A stretch of 64,000 bases of DNA from JBBQUN01 sp963698395 (GTDB lineage Bacteria; Actinomycetota; Acidimicrobiia; Acidimicrobiales; SZUA-35): positions 248,001-312,000 of the forward strand of contig CAVOQQ010000006.1 in assembly GCA_963698395.1 (NCBI GenBank), read 5' to 3'. A program made the position numbers and the translations under genes. Positions 49,567 through 57,523 of this stretch are shown piece by piece; within the stretch, counting starts at the first letter, position 1, and every line of letters starts with the position of its first letter. Under the pieces are notes generated by a model. That model was not told where the DNA came from. It ran no database searches and saw nothing but the letters and a program-made list of their open reading frames with translations.

Positions 49567-50240
49567 TCAAGCTCGAAGACGTCACCAAGGAGTACCCGGG
49601 GAGCACGGTTGCGCTCCGGAGCGCCTCGGCCGACATCGCAAAAGGCGAGTTCGTCTTCCTGGTCGGGCCTTCCGGCTCAGGCAAGTCGACCTTCCTGCGT
49701 TTGGTCAACAAACAAGAAGACCCCGACGCCGGCCGTATCTTCGTCGCCGGCAAAGACATCGGGAAGCTGTCGAACTGGAAGGTCCCGATGCTGCGCCGCA
49801 ACATCGGCTGTGTTTTCCAGGACTTCAAACTCCTCCCCAACAAGACCGTCTCCGAGAACGTCAGCTTCGCCCTCGAGGTGATCGGTCGGCCGCGGCACGT
49901 GATCAAGAATCAGGTGCCGGCCATCTGCGACCTGGTGGGACTGGGCGACAAGGCCGACAAATACCCGCACCAGCTGTCGGGCGGCGAGCAACAGCGCGTG
50001 TCGATCGCTCGTGCCTTCGTGAACCGACCCCTGATCCTGTTGGCCGACGAGCCCACCGGCAACCTCGACCCGCAGACCGCCATCGGCATCATGCGGCTGC
50101 TCGACCGCATCAACAAGACCGGAACCACCGTCCTGATGGCCACCCACGACCGCGGCATCGTCGACACGATGCGCCGGCGAGTGATCGAACTGGCGAACGG
50201 CGACATCGTCCGCGACCAAGCTCGCGGGGTCTACGAATGA
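49563..50240 (+). CDS. ftsE: Cell division ATP-binding protein FtsE
   Basis: Cytoplasmic ATPase of the FtsEX complex, which controls peptidoglycan hydrolases at the division site. The 225-residue protein has Walker A G-P-S-G-S-G-K-S, Q-loop V-F-Q-D-F-K-L-L-P, signature L-S-G-G-E-Q-Q-R, Walker B L-I-L-L-A-D-E-P-T-G-N-L-D-P, and H-switch A-T-H-D. All are close to FtsE consensus. GTG 49563 is within the prfB stop overlap and gives the standard I-K-L-E-D-V start; frames beginning at 49512 read into prfB. Confidence 0.94.
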   Translation: MIKLEDVTKEYPGSTVALRSASADIAKGEFVFLVGPSGSGKSTFLRLVNKQEDPDAGRIFVAGKDIGKLSNWKVPMLRRNIGCVFQDFKLLPNKTVSENVSFALEVIGRPRHVIKNQVPAICDLVGLGDKADKYPHQLSGGEQQRVSIARAFVNRPLILLADEPTGNLDPQTAIGIMRLLDRINKTGTTVLMATHDRGIVDTMRRRVIELANGDIVRDQARGVYE

Positions 50241-50265
50241 CAGCGTCTATGAGTAGGAGCAACTG

Positions 50266-51159
50266 ATGGCTCTTCGAGTCGACTATCTGATGCGCGAGAC
50301 GGCCCAGAACCTCGTCCGCAATCCTTCGCTGAGCATCGCCACGGTGCTGACCGTGGCGGTCTCGCTTTCGCTCCTCGGTGCCGCACTGGTGATCCGCCAG
50401 GGTGTCGAGGGACTCAACACTCGCTTCAAGGACGACGTCGAGTTCATCATCTGGGTCGACGCCGAGGCCTCGACCGACCAGTTGGCTTCGCTCGACCGCG
50501 CCCTGGCCGACTCGCCGGGCGTCAAGGACTTCCGTTACGTCAACACCGAGGAGACCTGGGTCGAGTTCAACGAGTTCTGGTCGGAGTCGCCCGAGGTGCT
50601 CGACGCCGTCACGCCCGAACAGCTTCCGACCTCCTACCGGGTCGTTCCCCAGATCGCGGACCCCGCCGTCGTCACCGAACTCGGCGCTTCCTTCGAAGGC
50701 CTCCCCGGGGTGAAAAAGATCGACATCGCGTCCGAGGCCATCGAGCAGTTGAACGACTTCACCAGCGCTGCGTCCCGCATCATGTTCGCTGCCGCGCTCG
50801 CCGCCGCGGTGGCGTCGGGTCTGCTCATGTACAACTCGATCCGCACGGCGCTCTTCGCTCGACGGCGTGAGATCGAAGTGATGCGGCTCGTCGGCGCGAA
50901 CAACTCGTTCATCCGCCTGCCCTTCATGTTCGAGGGCCTGGCCCAAGGACTCCTCGGCGCCGGCGTCTCCAGCCTTGCGGTGTTCGGTCTCAACCGCCTC
51001 ATCCGCAACGCACTGAACAGCACCGACTTCCGGCTCTTCGACAGCTTCGCCCTCACGTCGAGCCAACTCGCTCCCGTCGCACTGGTTCTCCTCATCGTGG
51101 GCGCGGTCATCGGCGCCGTCGGCTCCGGCATCGCCGTCTCGCGTTACCTGGACGCCTAG
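50266..51159 (+). CDS. ftsX: Cell division permease-like protein FtsX
   Basis: Membrane partner of FtsE. The 297-residue protein has a short cytoplasmic start, a first helix near 23-45, an extracellular loop of about 120 residues (45-170) rich in acidic residues that in relatives recruits a peptidoglycan hydrolase, and three helices in the C-terminal half including the F-A-R-R-R-E-I-E-V-M-R-L-V-G-A-N coupling region. It follows ftsE by 25 bases. No M23 or NlpC/P60 hydrolase gene lies behind it; azlD faces it after 92 bp. Confidence 0.94.
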   Translation: MALRVDYLMRETAQNLVRNPSLSIATVLTVAVSLSLLGAALVIRQGVEGLNTRFKDDVEFIIWVDAEASTDQLASLDRALADSPGVKDFRYVNTEETWVEFNEFWSESPEVLDAVTPEQLPTSYRVVPQIADPAVVTELGASFEGLPGVKKIDIASEAIEQLNDFTSAASRIMFAAALAAAVASGLLMYNSIRTALFARRREIEVMRLVGANNSFIRLPFMFEGLAQGLLGAGVSSLAVFGLNRLIRNALNSTDFRLFDSFALTSSQLAPVALVLLIVGAVIGAVGSGIAVSRYLDA

Positions 51160-51251
51160 CTCGACTGCTTTGAACCCGCTCCACAGGCTCCGGCTTCGCC
51201 GATCTGGTTCACTCCCTCGTTGGCATGCTCACTCCGTTCTGCATGCGGGAC

Positions 51252-51551
51252 TCACAACTGGCGTAGTCCAGCAGTCGTCATGGCGGCGAGGATGACGACG
51301 AGCCAGAACGGGGCCTTGAGGTAGGCAGCGATGCCTCCGACGAGCACACCACCGGCACGAGCGTCGATCACCAGCCGGCCCCCCGAGTTCAACGTGCCGT
51401 CGATGATCAGGGCCGAGAGCAACGCCGGCGGCAGGAGCCGGCCGAGCCCGACCACGGTGGGATCGGCCGCTGCTCGACCGAGGCCGAAGATGCCGGCTGC
51501 CTTGAAGGCGAAGGCTCCGGCGGCCAACAAGAAGAGGGCGGTCCAGCTCAC
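51252..51551 (-). CDS. azlD: Branched-chain amino acid transport protein AzlD
   Basis: A 99-residue membrane protein with three to four helices, the small subunit of the AzlCD exporter. L-G-R-L-L-P-P-A-L-L-S-A-L-I-I is typical, as is D-A-R-A-G-G-V-L-V-G-G-I-A-A. GTG 51551 overlaps the azlC stop, the usual arrangement. Converges on ftsX. Confidence 0.87.
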   Translation of the reverse strand: MSWTALFLLAAGAFAFKAAGIFGLGRAAADPTVVGLGRLLPPALLSALIIDGTLNSGGRLVIDARAGGVLVGGIAAYLKAPFWLVVILAAMTTAGLRQL

Positions 51552-52231
51552 GGCGCCTCGAACTCCGGGAGTGGGCCGAGTGTTGCGAAGGCGAGCACGG
51601 CGCCGAGGGCCGAAACGAGCACGGGTATGCCGGGGCGGGCGAAGGGAATCAACGCGGCAGCGATCCCGGCACCGGCCACGGCAGCAAGCAGTCCGGACCG
51701 ATGTCGCAAGGCGGGCATCATCAGGGCGATGAAGCCGGCAGGAAAAGCGGCATCGAGACCGAGTGCTGCCGGATCGCCGATGGCGTCACCGCCGAGTGCT
51801 CCGAGCAGCGTGCCGAGGTTCCAGAACACGAAGACCGACAGCCCACCGGCGAGAAAGGCGTCGTACCGCTTGGAGGGGTCGGATTGGGCCAGGCCCAGGG
51901 CGGTGGATTCGTCGATGGTGAGCTGGGCGGTGATGGCGCGTCGCCACCACGGGGTGCCCGGAGGTACCAGCTTGGCGACGCTGATGCCGTAGAACCCATT
52001 GCGTGCCGCCAAGAGCAGGGCCGAGGCCAAGGCGGCTGCTGCGCCGCCACCGGCGCCGATCACACTGGCGGCGGCGAACTGCGAGGCGCCGGTGAAGACG
52101 AAGATCGACATCGCCACCGCTTGAGCGACGCTGAACCCGCTGGTGGTGGCCAAGACACCGAAGGCAATACCGAACACGCCGACGGCGAGACCGAGCACCA
52201 GAGCGTCACGTCGATGGGAAGGCAGCGCCAT
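51548..52231 (-). CDS. azlC: Branched-chain amino acid permease AzlC
   Basis: A 227-residue membrane protein with about six helices, the large subunit of the AzlCD pair that exports branched-chain amino acids or their analogues. F-V-F-T-G-A-S-Q-F-A-A, A-R-N-G-F-Y-G and D-E-S-T-A are the family landmarks. TAGGCT lies six bases before the ATG, so the mRNA is probably leaderless. The azlD start overlaps its stop. Divergent from the ferredoxin gene by 122 bp. Confidence 0.88.
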   Translation of the reverse strand: MALPSHRRDALVLGLAVGVFGIAFGVLATTSGFSVAQAVAMSIFVFTGASQFAAASVIGAGGGAAAALASALLLAARNGFYGISVAKLVPPGTPWWRRAITAQLTIDESTALGLAQSDPSKRYDAFLAGGLSVFVFWNLGTLLGALGGDAIGDPAALGLDAAFPAGFIALMMPALRHRSGLLAAVAGAGIAAALIPFARPGIPVLVSALGAVLAFATLGPLPEFEAP

Positions 52232-52237
52232 GTTCGG

Positions 52238-52243
52238 AGCCTA
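52238..52243 (-). promoter_or_regulatory. -10 box of azlCD
   Basis: TAGGCT on the minus strand, six bases before ATG 52231. Confidence 0.5.
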
Positions 52244-52353
52244 TTGCCGCAATGAGAAGCGACGGCCTTGCGCTGTAAGGCTGATGGATGGCATCGGCTT
52301 GGTCATTGGACTAAGTTCGGCGCCAACTCGTATCGCAACACAGGAGAGTACAC

Positions 52354-52551
52354 ATGCGCATCAAGGTCGATTCCGAGAAGTGCGAAGGCCACAATCGCTG
52401 CTATTCGATCGCTCCCGAGCTCTTCGACGTCGACGACTACGGGTATGCAACCGAAAAGGGTGACGGCACGGTCCCGGCCGAACTCGAAGACAAGGCGCGT
52501 CTGGCAGTCGACAACTGCCCGGAGTACGCGATCACGATCATCGAGGACTGA
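52354..52551 (+). CDS. [3Fe-4S]-type ferredoxin
   Basis: A 65-residue ferredoxin with the single-cluster ligand set C10-x2-H-x2-C16 and C55-P. The His in place of the second Cys is typical of actinobacterial ferredoxins that pass electrons to cytochrome P450. AGGAG lies seven bases before the ATG, and TAAGTT about 40 bp upstream may be the -10 box. The P450 start follows its stop by four bases, so they are a redox pair. A ferredoxin reductase is not encoded in the window. Confidence 0.92.
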   Translation: MRIKVDSEKCEGHNRCYSIAPELFDVDDYGYATEKGDGTVPAELEDKARLAVDNCPEYAITIIED

Positions 52552-52555
52552 GCCG

Positions 52556-53809
52556 TTGACCGAGACCAACGAAGCGGTCACGGGCCCTCCGCCGCGTGAC
52601 AAGGTCGAAGACTGGACGTCGGACTACGACATCTTCGACCCCGAATACATCACCGATCCGTACCCCATCTGGGCCGATCTTCGCCAGGAGTGTCCGGTCG
52701 CTCATACCGAGCGGTGGGGCGGCTCGTGGCTGCCCACCCGCTATGAAGACGTCGTCGCGCTCGCTCGAATGGTGCCGGCGTTGTCCTCGGAAGACCCGAT
52801 CGTCGTGCGGCCTCCCGAGGCCGCGCAACAGATCCTCCCCGGTGGTGCCTACCACACCGTCAACGCACCGCCGATCAGCGCCGACCCGCCGGTCCACACC
52901 TGGTCTCGCCGCCTGCTGCTTCCGGCGTTCTCGCCGAAGGCCACCGACGAGCACGAACCGGCGACGGTCGCCTTGTGCAACCAACTGATCGACGGCTTCA
53001 TCGAGAAGGGCAGCTTCGACGGTGCGGTCGACTACGCACAGCAGATCCCGCCCCGCGTGATCGCCAACCTGCTCGGGATCAATCCCGACGACGCCGACCA
53101 GTTCGTCGACTGGGTCCGGGGCACGCTCGAGCTCGGCCTGTCGAACCCGGCCATCCGAGAGAAGTACCGGGGCAAGATCGCCGAGTTCTTCATGGCGGAG
53201 ATCGCCGATCGTCAAGCCAACCCACGCGACGACCTCATCTCGCGCCTGCTCGACACCGAGATCGACGGCGAGAAGATCTCGGTCGAGCATGTGCAGGGCA
53301 CCTGCAACCTCATGCTCGTCGCCGGCATCGACACCACCTGGAGCTCGATCGGTTCGGCAATCTGGCATCTTGCTTCGCATCCGGCCGATCGGCAGCGTCT
53401 GGTCGATGATCCCTCCCTGATCGCCACGGCGGTCGAGGAGTTCCTTCGGGCGTACTCGCCGGTCACCATGGCCCGCGTGGTGTCCGAGCCCGAGGGCGTC
53501 GAGTTCAACGGCTGCCCGATGCACTACGGCGACAAGGTCCTGATGAACTTCCCCGGGGCCAATCGCGATCCCGAAGTGTTCGAGAAGCCCAACGACGTGA
53601 TCATCGATCGGGAGCGCAACCGCCACATCGCCTTCGGCGTGGGCATCCACCGCTGTGCCGGCTCGAACCTGGCGCGCATGGAGATGATCGTCTCACTCAC
53701 CGAGTTGCTGAAGCGGATTCCGCAGTTCGAACTGGCCGATCCCCAAGCCGTCACCTGGGCCGGTGGTCAGGTCCGCGGTCCGCGCATCCTGCCCATCCGC
53801 GTGCTCTGA
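52556..53809 (+). CDS. Cytochrome P450
   Basis: Heme monooxygenase of 417 residues. Heme ligand C367 lies in F-G-V-G-I-H-R-C-A-G; the I-helix oxygen-activation motif is A-G-I-D-T-T; and E-x-x-R is in the K-helix (E-E-F-L-R). Length and motifs fit soluble bacterial class I P450s. The substrate cannot be read; CYP family assignment would need a search. TTG 52556 is used because it lies four bases after the ferredoxin stop and the longer frame overlaps that gene. No ribosome site is evident, so coupling to ferredoxin translation is likely. Confidence 0.92.
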   Translation: MTETNEAVTGPPPRDKVEDWTSDYDIFDPEYITDPYPIWADLRQECPVAHTERWGGSWLPTRYEDVVALARMVPALSSEDPIVVRPPEAAQQILPGGAYHTVNAPPISADPPVHTWSRRLLLPAFSPKATDEHEPATVALCNQLIDGFIEKGSFDGAVDYAQQIPPRVIANLLGINPDDADQFVDWVRGTLELGLSNPAIREKYRGKIAEFFMAEIADRQANPRDDLISRLLDTEIDGEKISVEHVQGTCNLMLVAGIDTTWSSIGSAIWHLASHPADRQRLVDDPSLIATAVEEFLRAYSPVTMARVVSEPEGVEFNGCPMHYGDKVLMNFPGANRDPEVFEKPNDVIIDRERNRHIAFGVGIHRCAGSNLARMEMIVSLTELLKRIPQFELADPQAVTWAGGQVRGPRILPIRVL

Positions 53810-54535
53810 CTAGTGCACGATCACGACCCTGGCCATCGCCACCAAGGCAGCGACGGCGCAGACGATCAGCACCGTCACCCGCAGGCGTGAGTCGACCCAG
53901 GGGATGAACCTCGGTGCTACCAGGATGCCGAGCGTCGTCGCCGGCATGAAGGCGAGACCGGTGCGAAAGTCGGTGCCGGTCAGGTCACCGCTGAGCGCGA
54001 GAATCGCTGCGCTCAGCGGTGCACCGACGAACATCAACACGCTCACGGTCGAGCGGAGCTTCGGGCCGGTCTCGTGTTGGTACAGCAAGCCGAGGGGTGG
54101 CCCGCCGATTCCCACGGCGGTCCCGAACAGTCCCGACACCGCTCCGGCACCGATCAGCGTGGTTCGGGTGCGATGGATCGATGGCGCCCACAAGCTCAAG
54201 GCGACGGCCGCGAGCACGACCAGGCCGCCACCGATGGCCAGGATCGACCGATCGACGCTACGGACCAGCATGACGGCAACGAGCATGCCAGGTATTCGAC
54301 CGGTCATCAGCCACGCGACCTCGCCGTAGTCGGCGCCGGCCCAGTTGCGGTACAGGTTGATGCTCACGAGGGGGATCGATGCCAGCAGGACGCTGCCGGG
54401 CAGCAGTGCCGGCTCGAGGGAAACGAGCACGGGGAAGGCCAACACGACCATCCCGAACCCGATACAACCCTGGAGGATGGCGCCGATGAAGACCGCCAGC
54501 AGGGCGGCAACGAGAGCGAGTCCGACAACGTGCAC
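53810..54535 (-). CDS. TauE/SafE-family membrane transporter
   Basis: A 241-residue membrane protein with about eight helices in two repeats, each with an aromatic/Gly-rich start: G-C-I-G-F-G-M near 23 and G-T-A-V-G-I-G-G-P-P near 137. This is the TauE/SafE (DUF81) pattern; members are proposed exporters of sulfite, sulfonates or organic acids. GTG 54535 has TAATGT six bases upstream. Its stop is adjacent to the P450 stop. Divergent from the enoyl-CoA hydratase gene with about 30 bp between starts. Confidence 0.84.
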   Translation of the reverse strand: MHVVGLALVAALLAVFIGAILQGCIGFGMVVLAFPVLVSLEPALLPGSVLLASIPLVSINLYRNWAGADYGEVAWLMTGRIPGMLVAVMLVRSVDRSILAIGGGLVVLAAVALSLWAPSIHRTRTTLIGAGAVSGLFGTAVGIGGPPLGLLYQHETGPKLRSTVSVLMFVGAPLSAAILALSGDLTGTDFRTGLAFMPATTLGILVAPRFIPWVDSRLRVTVLIVCAVAALVAMARVVIVH

Positions 54536-54541
54536 CGTTGG

Positions 54542-54558
54542 ACATTAACGACTACACC
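54542..54558. promoter_or_regulatory. Two abutting divergent -10 boxes (tauE-type and enoyl-CoA hydratase genes)
   Basis: Minus-strand TAATGT at 54542-54547 is six bases from GTG 54535; plus-strand TACACC at 54553-54558 is six bases from ATG 54565. Two divergent promoters overlap within 30 bp, so the genes may compete for polymerase. Confidence 0.4.
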
Positions 54559-54564
54559 AGGGTG

Positions 54565-55428
54565 ATGACTCTCGAATTCGAAACGATCATGCTCGAGGTG
54601 GTCGACCACATCGCAACGCTCACGCTGAATCGGCCCGATCGGCTCAACGCCTTCACCCGCGAGATGATGAGCGAGATCATCTCGGCCTTCGATCACATCG
54701 ACACCAACGACGACATCCGTGTCGTCGTGGTCACCGGTGCCGGTCGAGGATTCTGCGCCGGAGCCGAACTGGGCGATGCCGGTGGCGACACCTTCAACGC
54801 CGAGGCCCGTGGTCGAGATGCCACCAAGGTCGATCGCGACGGCGGTGGCCGCACCACGCTGCGGATCTTCGAATCGAAGAAGCCGGTCATTGCCGCCATC
54901 AACGGCCCGGCCGTCGGCGTCGGCATCACCATGACGCTGCCGATGGACATCCGCCTTGCGGCCGAGAGCGCCAAGATCGGCTTCGTCTTCGCCCGGCGCG
55001 GAATCGTGCCCGAAGCGTGCTCCTCGTGGTTCCTGCCCCGACTGGTCGGCATCAGCCAGGCGCTCGAGTGGTGCTACAGCGGGCGTGTGATGATGGCCGA
55101 CGAGGCCGCCAAGGGTGGGCTCGTCCAGGTCGTGCCCGACGACGAACTGCTCCCGCGGGCCTATGAGATCGCCCGAGAGATCGCCGTGCACTCGGCGCCC
55201 GTTTCGGTGTCGCTGACCCGGGCGATGCTGTGGCGAGGCCTGACCTTCGACCACCCGATGGAGGCCCATCGCGTGGACTCGCGGGCGATTCAGGCGCTCG
55301 GAGCAATGGCCGACGCCAAGGAAGGCGTCGTCAGCTTCCTCGAGAAACGCGATCCCCGGTGGTCGCTGAAGCCGAGCCAAGACACCCCCGAGGTCTTTCC
55401 CGACTGGGTCGAGCGCCAGTTCTCCTGA
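54565..55428 (+). CDS. Enoyl-CoA hydratase/isomerase family protein
   Basis: Crotonase-fold enzyme of 287 residues, acting on acyl-CoA in fatty acid or side-chain breakdown. N-R-P-D-R-L-N-A-F begins the CoA-binding region; G-A-G-R-G-F-C-A-G-A-E-L provides the first oxyanion-hole part; A-A-I-N-G-P-A-V-G-V-G and F-V-F-A-R-R-G-I-V-P-E-A carry the second oxyanion part and a catalytic Glu. A hydratase is likelier than an isomerase, but not certain. ATG 54565 is used rather than TTG 54538, which would overlap the divergent promoter. Confidence 0.87.
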   Translation: MTLEFETIMLEVVDHIATLTLNRPDRLNAFTREMMSEIISAFDHIDTNDDIRVVVVTGAGRGFCAGAELGDAGGDTFNAEARGRDATKVDRDGGGRTTLRIFESKKPVIAAINGPAVGVGITMTLPMDIRLAAESAKIGFVFARRGIVPEACSSWFLPRLVGISQALEWCYSGRVMMADEAAKGGLVQVVPDDELLPRAYEIAREIAVHSAPVSVSLTRAMLWRGLTFDHPMEAHRVDSRAIQALGAMADAKEGVVSFLEKRDPRWSLKPSQDTPEVFPDWVERQFS

Positions 55429-55479
55429 ACTGTGCCTGCTTTCACCTGAGAGCGGGCGCGCAACGTCTGCGAATCGGCC

Positions 55480-55485
55480 GATACT
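55480..55485 (+). promoter_or_regulatory. -10 box of the YczE-like gene
   Basis: GATACT, six bases before GTG 55492. Confidence 0.4.
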
Positions 55486-55491
55486 CCATCA

Positions 55492-56274
55492 GTGAGTCGA
55501 CTCTCGTCCCAGGTGTCCAGCCTGCGAATCTGGCTCGAGCGGCACCCCACCTCTCGGGCGGGTGCCTTGGCGTATGCCGTTGCCCATCGTCGCAACACCG
55601 GCGCTGCCCCCTTGGGTCGGCGCTGTGCGGCACAGGTCGTTGGCTCGCTGCTCGTCGCCTTCGGGGTCTCGGTGACGCTGGCGACCGACATCGGCGTCGG
55701 CCCACTCGATGTGTTCAACATCGGTCTGGCCGAGCAGTTCGGTCTGCCGCTGTCGGTCGCCATGTGGTCGGTCGCCGCCGCGATGATGCTGCTGGCCACG
55801 TTGCTCGGCAATCCGCCGCGCCCGGGCACGCTGATCACGCCGTTCGTGGTCGGCGCACTGATCGAGCCGATCGCCAGCGCCTTGGAACGGCTGGCGTCGC
55901 TGCCACTCGCTGGCGCCCTGGCGGTGCAGGCGGTAGCAGTGCTCACGATCGGCCTCGGTGCCGGGGCCATCGTCGTCTCCGGCTTCGGTGCCGGCCTCGG
56001 TGAGCTGATCAGCGAGGCGACGTCATGGCGTTTCGGACGCTCGATGTCGGCGACCCGACTGGGCCTCGAGGCGTCGTTGTTCGCCCTCGGCACGGCGATC
56101 GGAGGCCCGTTTGGTCCCGGGACCATCCTGATCGCCGTGTTGATCGGACCGGCGGTGAGCCGTGGTGTACGGCTCACCGAACCGATGGTCAGCGGTAGGC
56201 GGCCTGGCTCTCTTTCCACGTTCCGCCATCGGCGCGAGGTTCGCGAGGCAGACCGAGCACTCGTTCGCCAATGA
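55492..56274 (+). CDS. YczE/YyaS/YitT-like membrane protein
   Basis: A 260-residue membrane protein with about five helices. The string G-V-G-P-L-D-V-F-N-I-G-L near residue 70 is the YczE-family hallmark, followed by Gly-rich helices (G-L-G-A-G-A-I-V, F-G-A-G-L-G-E-L). Function unknown. The last 28 codons overlap the acyl-CoA dehydrogenase gene on the opposite strand by 86 bp and are Arg-rich, so the true end could be earlier if the frame has an undetected error. GTG 55492 fits the promoter spacing. Confidence 0.75.
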   Translation: MSRLSSQVSSLRIWLERHPTSRAGALAYAVAHRRNTGAAPLGRRCAAQVVGSLLVAFGVSVTLATDIGVGPLDVFNIGLAEQFGLPLSVAMWSVAAAMMLLATLLGNPPRPGTLITPFVVGALIEPIASALERLASLPLAGALAVQAVAVLTIGLGAGAIVVSGFGAGLGELISEATSWRFGRSMSATRLGLEASLFALGTAIGGPFGPGTILIAVLIGPAVSRGVRLTEPMVSGRRPGSLSTFRHRREVREADRALVRQ

Positions 56275-57445
56275 TGTTGCGCTGCACCTCGGAGGTGCCG
56301 GCGTAGATCGTTCCGGGGCGAGCGATGAAGAAGCTCGACATCCAGTTGGCTGCGGTGTTCGCCGTGCCGATTGCCGGCGCACCGAGGCCGCCGCGGGTGT
56401 CTTCGCGGAAGCCGACCATGGCGTCGGCGCCGAACAGGTTCATGGCCGACTCGGTGATCTCCTGGTGATAGGAGCTCCAGAACAGCTTGCCGATCGATGA
56501 CTCGGGACCGGGTTGCTGGCCCTTGATGTAGCGGCTCAGCGCCTGCATGCCTCGGTACCGCATGATCTCGACCTTGGAGTGGAACCGGGCGATGTCTTGG
56601 CGTACCAGCGGATCGTCGGCCTTGCCGAGTCGCTTGGCGGCCTCGATGTAGGAGTCGAGCTCGGCTCGGAACGGGAGGTACTGGGTGGTGGCGCCGACGC
56701 CGCGCTCGTAGCCGAGGAGGGTGTTGGCCACCGACCAGCCGTTGTTGACGCCACCGAGGACATTCTCTTTCGGGCAGGTGGCGTCGGTGAAGAAGACCTC
56801 GTTGAAGTGGTCATGGCCGGCGATGTTGGTGATCGGCCGGATCTCGACTCCGGGCTGGTCCATCGGGACGAGCAGGAACGAGATGCCCTTGTGCTTGGCC
56901 TCGTCGGGAGCGGTGCGAGCGAGGACGAAGATCCAGTTGGCCGTGTGGCCCGAGCTGGTCCAGATCTTCTGGCCGTTGATGATCCACTGGTCGCCATCGA
57001 GTTCGGCCTTGCAACCGAGGTTGGCGAGGTCGGAACCGGCGTCGGGCTCGGAGTAGCCCTGACACCAGACGTCTTCGCCCGACATGATCCGAGGAATGAA
57101 GTAGGCCTTCTGCTCCTCGGTTCCGACCGACAGGATCGTGTTGCCGACCATGCCGATGCTGAAGCCGTCATTGCCGCCCATCGTGGGCACGCCCTGCTTG
57201 GCGAACTCTTCGTTGAGGATCACGTGCTCGAGGTGGCTGAGGCCACCACCGCCGTACTCGGCGGGCCAGTTGGCAGCGAGCAATCGATTCTCCTGCAGCG
57301 TCTGACGCCACTTCTCGGTGAATTCGGCTCGGGCGCTTCCGGACAGCGCACCGATGCCCTGCCAGTCGTCGGGAAGGTTTTCGTCGAGGAAGTTGCGGAT
57401 CTTGGTCCTGAACTCCTCTGTCTCACTCGGGTAGGTCATGTCCAT
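56189..57445 (-). CDS. Acyl-CoA dehydrogenase
   Basis: FAD-dependent oxidation of acyl-CoA to enoyl-CoA. The 418-residue protein shows W-P-A-E-Y-G-G-G-G-L in the N-terminal helical domain, Y-S-E-P-D-A-G-S-D-L-A-N-L and W-I-I-N-G-Q-K-I-W-T-S-S-G-H for FAD binding in the middle, and I-Y-A-G-T-S-E-V-Q-R-N-I-I-G-E-R-V-L-G-L-P in the C-terminal domain. TAGCTT lies six bases before the ATG. It pairs functionally with the enoyl-CoA hydratase nearby. Chain-length or steroid specificity is not predictable. Confidence 0.93.
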   Translation of the reverse strand: MDMTYPSETEEFRTKIRNFLDENLPDDWQGIGALSGSARAEFTEKWRQTLQENRLLAANWPAEYGGGGLSHLEHVILNEEFAKQGVPTMGGNDGFSIGMVGNTILSVGTEEQKAYFIPRIMSGEDVWCQGYSEPDAGSDLANLGCKAELDGDQWIINGQKIWTSSGHTANWIFVLARTAPDEAKHKGISFLLVPMDQPGVEIRPITNIAGHDHFNEVFFTDATCPKENVLGGVNNGWSVANTLLGYERGVGATTQYLPFRAELDSYIEAAKRLGKADDPLVRQDIARFHSKVEIMRYRGMQALSRYIKGQQPGPESSIGKLFWSSYHQEITESAMNLFGADAMVGFREDTRGGLGAPAIGTANTAANWMSSFFIARPGTIYAGTSEVQRNIIGERVLGLPREPRADGGTWKESQAAYR

Positions 57446-57451
57446 GGGCGA

Positions 57452-57457
57452 AAGCTA
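57452..57457 (-). promoter_or_regulatory. -10 box of the acyl-CoA dehydrogenase gene
   Basis: TAGCTT on the minus strand, six bases before ATG 57445. Confidence 0.5.
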
Positions 57458-57523
57458 GTCGCCGGATCGCAACCCGTCAGATTCGTCTGGCAGAGACGGT
57501 CCCGGTAAGACAGAGTGGCAGCC

